In this document: piece after piece, positions 59,094-64,000 of the stretch
How the letters are laid out: each line of letters starts with the position of its first letter
How positions within the stretch are numbered: position 1 is the stretch's first letter
NCBI RefSeq assembly: GCF_014202995.1
Contig: NZ_JACHIA010000001.1
Location: 372,001-436,000 of the forward strand
Length of the DNA stretch: 64,000 nucleotides
Direction: 5' to 3'
DNA from: Longimicrobium terrae
GTDB lineage: Bacteria; Gemmatimonadota; Gemmatimonadetes; Longimicrobiales; Longimicrobiaceae
Notes under the pieces: model-generated
The model's database searches: none
What the model was told of the DNA's origin: nothing
What the model saw: only the letters and a program-made list of their open reading frames with translations
Made by a program: the position numbers and the translations under genes

Positions 59094-60011
59094 TCACTCG
59101 CCATCCAGCTCGAACGGCGGGACGAGGCGGCCGTCCGTGTCGGTAAAGCCGTACTCCGCGGCGAGGTCGGCCACGCGGTGAATGCCACCGCTCTTCCGCA
59201 GCACCTCCACGTCCCCGGCGAGGGCGGCCACGGCGCGGCCCAGGTAGCGCGGCGACTCGGTTCGCGCCAGCGACGGGTGTTCGCGCCAGGTCTCCTCCGT
59301 GGCCTTCTGCGACGCCAGCACCAGTTCCGTCCGCATCCACCCCGGTGACACGGCGAGGGACGCAACCCCGTGCGGCCGCAGTTCTTCCGCCATGGCAAAG
59401 GCGAGGCGGTTCATCGACGCCTTCGCGACGTCGTAGAACAGATTGCCCTTCAGATAGTGGCCGCGGTCCCAATACGTCGTAGTGACGATCAATCCACGCT
59501 TCTGGCGGATGAGGATGGGCGCGGCGATGCGGCTAGCGAGCAGGTGGTTGCGCACGCCCCGGTCGAACATGGCGTCCCACTGGTCCATGTCCTGTTCCCA
59601 GAACGGCGCCCCGAACGACGTGACGCTGAACGCCTCGTGCCCGCCCCACGCGTTGTTGACGAGCAGGTCCAGCCCGCCGTGCTCCGCCTCCACGCGGCCG
59701 AACAGCGCACGCACCTCGTCGTCGCGCGTGTGGTCTACGCGGACGGCGATACCGGTGCCGCCCAGCCGCGCGACCTCCTCCGCGGTCTCGTCAATGCTCC
59801 CCGGCGGCGCGGCCAACCCGTTCTCGCGCAGGATGTTGTCGTAGCCGCGCGCCGGCTCGGCGCGGGTGCTGCGGCCGGTGACGTACACCGTCGCCCCCGC
59901 CGCGCCCAGTTCCAGCGCGATCCCCCGCCCCGCCCCGCGGCTGGCGCCCGTCACCACGGCCACGCGGCCCCAGAGCGGCCGGTCGTCCCCACGCATCTCG
60001 TCTTCCGCCAT
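59094..60011 (-). CDS. Short-chain dehydrogenase
   Basis: 305 residues from ATG 60011 with a GAGGGGAAAG site. V-A-V-V-T-G-A-S-R-G-A-G-R-G-I-A binds cofactor; V-N-N-A-W-G is in the active-site strand. The catalytic Tyr/Lys pair is in Y-D-V-A-K (Y-x-x-x-K). Tail I-H-R-V-A-D-L-A-A-E-Y-G-F-T-D-T-D-G-R matches the DHRS1-like group. Predicted NAD(P)-dependent oxidoreductase; divergent from the FabG-like one at 10882. Confidence 0.88.
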   Translation of the reverse strand: MAEDEMRGDDRPLWGRVAVVTGASRGAGRGIALELGAAGATVYVTGRSTRAEPARGYDNILRENGLAAPPGSIDETAEEVARLGGTGIAVRVDHTRDDEVRALFGRVEAEHGGLDLLVNNAWGGHEAFSVTSFGAPFWEQDMDQWDAMFDRGVRNHLLASRIAAPILIRQKRGLIVTTTYWDRGHYLKGNLFYDVAKASMNRLAFAMAEELRPHGVASLAVSPGWMRTELVLASQKATEETWREHPSLARTESPRYLGRAVAALAGDVEVLRKSGGIHRVADLAAEYGFTDTDGRLVPPFELDGE

Positions 60012-60064
60012 CCGCTTTCCCCTCGTTCGTGTCGATGAACTGCGTCTTGATCGATGGAGGAAAG

Positions 60065-60958
60065 CTACGCGGCCGCGGCGGATGCGTCTTGGAAAAATCC
60101 GCAGCCCCGGTCGCGAAAGTCGCCCGGCGCCAATCCCGCGAGCGCCTGGAACTCGTTGACCAGGTGCGATTGATCGTAGAAGCCGCACTCCAGCGCCACG
60201 TCGGTCCACGCGCGCTCCGGCTGGTGCTGCAGCAGATTGACCGTCGCGCGGAATCGGGCGATGCGGCAGACGGCCTTGGGCGCGAGCCCCACGTGGCGGG
60301 TGAAGATCTGTCCCAGCCGCCGTTCTCCCACGCCCAGCGCCGCCGCCAGTTCCCGCACGCGAATGCGCCCGCGCGTCCGGGTGATGATGCGCACCGCCTC
60401 CGCCGCGGCGGGATCCGTGCGGTCCGCGCGTCCGCCGGCCATCCCCAGAAGCACGGCTTCCATCGCCAGCGCACGCGGACGGCCGGGCGCGGCGGCGGCC
60501 ACCTGCTCCAGCACCCGCGCCGCGCGTGCGCCCCAGAGCGCGTCCAGCGCGACGGTCTGCCCGGCGAGCTCCCCCGCGGGAAGGCCGAGCAGCGACGCCA
60601 TTCCGCCGGGCCGCAGCGTGACCGTCACCTGCTCCACGCGCCCCGCCATGCGGACCAGCGTCGGCTCGCAGCGCGCGCCCAGCGCCTCGTACGCGTGCCC
60701 GCCCGAGCCGGGCTCCGTCGGCGCGTCACCCAGGTTGAAGATGAGATGCACGCCGCCGTCCGGCAGCACGCGCTCCGTCAGCGGAGTCGCAGGATCGATC
60801 CACTCGTGGCCGAAATGGATGCGCTCCACCATGCCGCGCAACGGCGGCGCGGGCACGATGGACCCGAACACGCCACCGGCCGCGTCCGGCGCGTGCCAGA
60901 ACAGCGGGTCATCGCCCGTGTTGAGGTACATCCGTTCCGTATCACGACTCATCCCCAT
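60065..60958 (-). CDS. AraC-family transcriptional regulator
   Basis: 297 residues. C-terminal AraC DNA-binding domain: I-R-V-R-E-L-A-A-A-L-G-V-G-E-R-R-L-G-Q-I-F-T-R-H-V-G-L-A-P-K and W-T-D-V-A-L-E-C-G-F-Y-D-Q-S-H-L-V-N-E-F. N-terminal half resembles the DUF6597 ligand domain (P-D-G-G-V-H-L-I-F-N-L-G). Same strand, 53 bases upstream of the SDR, which it may control. Confidence 0.9.
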   Translation of the reverse strand: MGMSRDTERMYLNTGDDPLFWHAPDAAGGVFGSIVPAPPLRGMVERIHFGHEWIDPATPLTERVLPDGGVHLIFNLGDAPTEPGSGGHAYEALGARCEPTLVRMAGRVEQVTVTLRPGGMASLLGLPAGELAGQTVALDALWGARAARVLEQVAAAAPGRPRALAMEAVLLGMAGGRADRTDPAAAEAVRIITRTRGRIRVRELAAALGVGERRLGQIFTRHVGLAPKAVCRIARFRATVNLLQHQPERAWTDVALECGFYDQSHLVNEFQALAGLAPGDFRDRGCGFFQDASAAAA

Positions 60959-61078
60959 CCCGCCGCGGAAGCGCAGAAAAAGCGAACCCGGATCAAGGTA
61001 ATCCTCAACCCGCTCATCGCAAACAACGACAGCCCCGGCCTGGATCGGACGAGGCTGGAGAAGCGGATACGGGCACGG

Positions 61079-61426
61079 CTACGGCGCCAGTTGATCCACC
61101 GTCTGGACGAGGTACCCGTACCCGGCGGCGTCCGGAATGCCGGCCAGCATCCCGCGGATCGTGTGCAGGCTTTCGCGCAGGATGGTCAGCTTGGGCCGGG
61201 GCGAGCCGAGCTGCGCCTGCACCGTGCGCAGTTCCGCCCGCGCTTCAGCCCTGTCCGTGTCGCGAAGTGGCATCTCCGGCAGCATCACCGCCACCTGCCA
61301 CAGCAGGCGCTGAAGCTCCTGGACGCGCAGTTCCCCCGCCGGCGGATTGACGCTTGCGGTGAAAATCAGGCCGGCGGAAACCATGCTCCGGTGAACGTCA
61401 TCCCCATCCGTCCGCTGTGCTTCCAT
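61079..61426 (-). CDS. Hypothetical protein
   Basis: 115 residues. Mostly helical: L-R-V-Q-E-L-Q-R-L-L-W-Q-V-A-V and R-A-E-A-R-A-E-L-R-T-V-Q-A-Q-L. Its start overlaps the stop of the DUF6232-like gene upstream (TGATG), so the two are coupled. The ORF is followed by P-R-P-K-L-T-I-L-R-E-S-L-H-T-I. Resembles helical partners of membrane proteins; no family named. Confidence 0.6.
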   Translation of the reverse strand: MEAQRTDGDDVHRSMVSAGLIFTASVNPPAGELRVQELQRLLWQVAVMLPEMPLRDTDRAEARAELRTVQAQLGSPRPKLTILRESLHTIRGMLAGIPDAAGYGYLVQTVDQLAP

Positions 61427-61977
61427 CAGGCCTGCGCTCCGGCCAGCACGTTGCTTATGGCGCCGCTCGCCACGCCGCTGACGATGATCGGCGAGCCCGC
61501 GACGCCTTCCAGCCTCACGTTCTGGTCGATGTTGTAGGCGGCGTGGGAGGGAATGCCGAGTTCAATGACGCCGTACAGTTCGGCGGCGATGGAACTCAGA
61601 AACTCCTGCTCGTCGCTGAAGATGCTTGCGCTGCCGCCGCTGTTCATGGAAACGACGATTTTGAAGTCGGCGGCGCTTTTCTCCAGCCAGTGCTTGATGA
61701 ACACGGCGAGCGCGCAGTACAGCGCGGGTACCGCCGCAAAGCTTGCCCGTCCGCCGTACATCACGGCCAACGCGGCCACCCCGAGCAGAAGCCAGAAGAT
61801 CCACGGAACCGGCGTGCGAAGATCCAGCACGCTGATGGAAGCGATGTTCGCGATCGAGTAGACGTTGTCGCCCAGCTTGATGGTCTTGTCGCGGATTTCC
61901 AGAAGTCCGCTCTTGAAGTCGCGTTTTTCGGGATCGGGCTGCGGAATCAGCTTTTCCAGCGGGCCAAGGAGGCTCAT
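61426..61977 (-). CDS. DUF6232-like membrane protein
   Basis: 183 residues from ATG 61977. A short beta region (L-E-I-R-D-K-T-I-K-L-G-D-N-V-Y-S-I-A-N-I-A-S-I) precedes two hydrophobic helices (V-P-W-I-F-W-L-L-L-G-V-A-A-L-A-V-M-Y and F-A-A-V-P-A-L-Y-C-A-L-A-V-F-I), then a domain rich in Ser/Gly with F-K-I-V-V-S-M-N-S-G-G. This layout fits DUF6232. Function unknown. Confidence 0.65.
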   Translation of the reverse strand: MSLLGPLEKLIPQPDPEKRDFKSGLLEIRDKTIKLGDNVYSIANIASISVLDLRTPVPWIFWLLLGVAALAVMYGGRASFAAVPALYCALAVFIKHWLEKSAADFKIVVSMNSGGSASIFSDEQEFLSSIAAELYGVIELGIPSHAAYNIDQNVRLEGVAGSPIIVSGVASGAISNVLAGAQA

Positions 61978-62129
61978 GGCGTTCTCCGGGACGGGAAGGG
62001 AGAGGGTGCGGCATTTCGACGCGGGAATTCGCGGGACCGGGTTGAGTAGTCGGCTCCACCCGGACGGTTTCCCCACTCGCCATCTTCCTCCCCCGCCGGT
62101 TCGCCGCGGCCGGTTGATGGCCGAAAACG

Positions 62130-62168
62130 GACGCGGGGCCGGCCTCCCCATGGAAGCCGGCCCGCGTC
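62130..62168. terminator. Hairpin
   Basis: GACGCGGGGCCGGC pairs with GCCGGCCCGCGTC (one bulged G). Lies between the leftward MazF gene and the DUF6232-like gene. Confidence 0.55.
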
Positions 62169-62230
62169 ACATCCTCCCCCCGGGCGGCGCTCAGAGCCGC
62201 AGGGCGCGCAGAAATCACCCGAACAGCGCG

Positions 62231-62566
62231 TCAGGCACCAACAATCTCGTTCAGCCCCTCCACCACCCGGGCGAGTTCTTCGGGGCTGGTGACGCCCAGA
62301 AAGTCGCCGATGCGCTCGACCGCAAGCGTGCGAATCTGGCTGATCTTGATCCACGATTTCTTGGGCAGATTCGCGGTGGCAAGCTCCAGCACAAGCGGAA
62401 ACCCGGCGCGCTGGGGCTGGCTGGTGACCGCGACGGCGATCACCGTGCCTGACCTGTCGTTGAACACGTCTGCGCTCAGGATCAGCACCGGCCGCCGCCC
62501 CGCCTGCTCACGCCCGCGCACCGGGTCCAGGTCGGCCCAGCGGATCTCTCCCCGGCGAATCCGCAT
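62231..62566 (-). CDS. PemK/MazF-family toxin
   Basis: 111 residues. R-R-G-E-I-R-W-A-D-L-D-P-V-R-G-R-E-Q-A-G-R-R-P-V-L-I-L-S-A-D-V-F-N and A-V-T-S-Q are the MazF landmarks, W-I-K-I-S-Q-I-R-T-L the later strand. Predicted mRNA endoribonuclease. The second MazF of this window; about 35% like the first by eye. Confidence 0.9.
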   Translation of the reverse strand: MRIRRGEIRWADLDPVRGREQAGRRPVLILSADVFNDRSGTVIAVAVTSQPQRAGFPLVLELATANLPKKSWIKISQIRTLAVERIGDFLGVTSPEELARVVEGLNEIVGA

Positions 62567-62568
62567 GG

Positions 62569-62811
62569 CTAGTACTCCGGCCAGGCATCCAGGTCGGCGC
62601 CAAGCCCTTCTTCGGCCAGCTGGCGCTCCTCCAGCGGATCGAGCATGGCGCAGGCTTCCGCCAGCCGGGTGCGGCGCAGACGGGTAAGCTGCTCGGACAC
62701 CGCGGATTCGATCGCCTGGCTGCGGTTGGCGAACCGGTGCTGCCTTACGAGCAGATCGAGTTCATCCAGCAGTCCGGCCTCAATCGTGACCGCCACTTTC
62801 GTTTTTGGCAT
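62569..62811 (-). CDS. Ribbon-helix-helix antitoxin
   Basis: 80 residues. V-A-V-T-I-E-A-G-L-L-D-E-L-D-L-L-V and F-A-N-R-S-Q-A-I-E-S-A-V-S-E-Q-L give a ribbon-helix-helix fold; acidic tail ends D-A-W-P-E-Y, typical of MazE-like neutralising tails. Two bases before the toxin gene. Confidence 0.88.
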   Translation of the reverse strand: MPKTKVAVTIEAGLLDELDLLVRQHRFANRSQAIESAVSEQLTRLRRTRLAEACAMLDPLEERQLAEEGLGADLDAWPEY

Positions 62812-62960
62812 GGTATGATGATATATCCTACCACGCCGGCGGTCAACCCAGGACGCCTCCCCCGCCGAGCAAACCTGCCCGTATTCCGACCGCAGAGCAC
62901 TGGAGGCGCAGGTGCCTTGAGCTTCGCTCAGGATTAGGGACGCGGTTCCTCGACAGGCAC

Positions 62961-64000
62961 TCAGAGCCGCAGGCCGACGAGCACGCGGTTCAGGTCGAAC
63001 AGATCCACGCCCTGGTGCTCGACAAAGAAGCGCCCGCGGTCGCCGGGAAGGGCGGTGCTGACGCCGTAGCCCGCGTTCAGCACGGCCTCGGCCTTGGCGC
63101 GGCCGCGCGGCGGATCGCCAAAGAACAGCGCCCCCGGACCCGCGTACACGTACGGCTCCACTACGCGCCCGCCCAGGTTCAGCGGGAACACGTCGTACTG
63201 CGCGTGCGCCGCGATCATCACCGCCGCCGTGCCGTGGCCGATTCCGATGGACGCGTCCGGCACCAGCCGCAGCCGCGGCCGGGCGGCGTCAAACGGGCCC
63301 ATGTCCAGCCGCACCCCGGCGATGAACTGCGTGGGATCATCCACATTGCCGCCCAGGTATGGCCGTACCTCGCGAATCCCCGGCTGAAAGCGGCGCGCCC
63401 CGTCCGCCGGGCGGACGGCGACCACCCGGCCCGCCGTGTCCACCACCAGCGGGCGGCCGAGTTCGTCGCGCATCCGCAGCGCCAGGCGCGCCTCCAGGTT
63501 CTCCAGCAGCCGCTGCTCCGCGTCCGCGCTCAGCCCGGCGCTGGGCATGCGGTCCAGTTCCTGGCGGATCATCTCGCGGATCTGGGCCCGCTCGCTTTCC
63601 AGCATCTGCCGCAGCACGGGCTGCAGATCGGCCACCAGCCGCGCGCGCACCGCTTCCAGATCGCCCTGCGTGGGCGCGCCGGCCTGCACCCGCGGCGCGC
63701 GGCTGACGCCGGTGGAATCCGCCGGGCCGTAGCGCAGGTAGATCTCGCCCTCTTTCGGCACGGGGATAGTGACGAAGTTCTGCGCCTCCTCCGTGTGCAC
63801 GCGGCCGGTGGCGTCGCGCGACACGTACACGGTGTCCGGCGTCTGGCGGATAACGCGCGGCAGCGTGGCCATCACCGGCTCGCGCCGCCCGCGTCCGCCC
63901 AGGCGAAAGGCCAAGCCCGCGCTGTACTGGATGTTGGAGATGAGGTCGTCGCCCGATTCGGCGTCGCGTTCGAACAGGTAGTCGCGCGCGGCGGCCACGA
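62961..64000 (-). CDS. Outer-membrane beta-barrel protein, C-terminal part
   Basis: At least 345 residues; the gene continues past the window edge. A hydrophilic region with a helical stretch (V-R-A-R-L-V-A-D-L-Q-P-V-L-R-Q-M-L-E-S-E-R-A-Q-I-R) separates two sets of alternating beta strands. The end, R-F-F-V-E-H-Q-G-V-D-L-F-D-L-N-R-V-L-V-G-L-R-L, is a typical barrel C-terminus. Probably an OmpA/OprF-like or OmpW-like envelope protein; the N-terminus is needed to say which. Confidence 0.7.
   Translation of the reverse strand, partial: VAAARDYLFERDAESGDDLISNIQYSAGLAFRLGGRGRREPVMATLPRVIRQTPDTVYVSRDATGRVHTEEAQNFVTIPVPKEGEIYLRYGPADSTGVSRAPRVQAGAPTQGDLEAVRARLVADLQPVLRQMLESERAQIREMIRQELDRMPSAGLSADAEQRLLENLEARLALRMRDELGRPLVVDTAGRVVAVRPADGARRFQPGIREVRPYLGGNVDDPTQFIAGVRLDMGPFDAARPRLRLVPDASIGIGHGTAAVMIAAHAQYDVFPLNLGGRVVEPYVYAGPGALFFGDPPRGRAKAEAVLNAGYGVSTALPGDRGRFFVEHQGVDLFDLNRVLVGLRL

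Noticed and set aside
1-64000. tRNA and rRNA genes
   Set aside because: No cloverleaf with a T-loop consensus or rRNA core sequence was recognised by eye; a covariance search would be needed to exclude them fully.

Overview
The window is a GC-rich bacterial chromosome segment (most genes look close to 70% GC). The mix of TonB/Fur iron uptake, outer-membrane barrels, STN-type receptor, two sigma-54 response regulators and many short intergenic palindromic repeats suggests a Gram-negative from a group such as Gemmatimonadota (Longimicrobium-like). That placement is an inference from gene flavour and was not tested. I see no tRNA, rRNA or CRISPR array.

Layout. 1-7.5 kb: DinB fragment, thioesterase and acetyltransferase (minus), then signal peptidase II-like protein, LarE sulfur transferase, a LarE-tail paralogue, cysteine-desulfurase-like enzyme, membrane-anchored protein and a sigma-54 response regulator (plus). 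8-20.5 kb: aldehyde dehydrogenase, SDR, NAD-isocitrate dehydrogenase, small membrane proteins, QueD, ThiM, flavin amine oxidase, HtrA-like protease and a Gly/Tyr/Arg-rich repeat protein. 20.8-23 kb: NtrB/NtrC-like pair with a kinase whose ATP-binding part looks eroded. 23.1-23.6 kb: DUF433/DUF5615 module with a frameshifted second gene. 24-31.8 kb: HerA-like ATPase, receiver protein, YtxH-like, YihY, L,D-transpeptidase, SmpB, amidase, PyrF. 32.3-35 kb: DEAH helicase.

35.2-41.0 kb is an AT-richer accessory island and the most interesting part. Every large gene there has a nucleotide- or nucleoside-handling fold: a membrane-tethered dCTP-deaminase-like protein that seems to lack the catalytic Glu, a PfkB-family kinase, an XRE-HTH protein with a nucleoside-deoxyribosyltransferase-like domain, and a zinc cytidine-deaminase/MazG-like/zinc-ribbon fusion encoded behind a small HTH protein. 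I propose it as a candidate nucleotide-sensing or nucleotide-depleting defence island; this is inference.

41.2-64 kb: MazEF pair, Mo-oxidoreductase-like and DHFR-like proteins, HExxH lipoprotein protease, HutI, DUF3800, M1 peptidase, ArsR/AHSA1 pair, a Fur-boxed TonB receptor with a PiuC-like hydroxylase, SDR/AraC, a second MazEF pair and a partial outer-membrane protein.

Two further themes run through the window. First, three accessory cassettes (DUF433/DUF5615, dCTPdeam-like/PfkB, MazEF) are each bracketed by two near-identical copies of a terminator-like hairpin, with a different hairpin for each cassette. Second, several families of dispersed palindromic intergenic repeats recur, some nested inside one another, and one runs into the start of a coding sequence.
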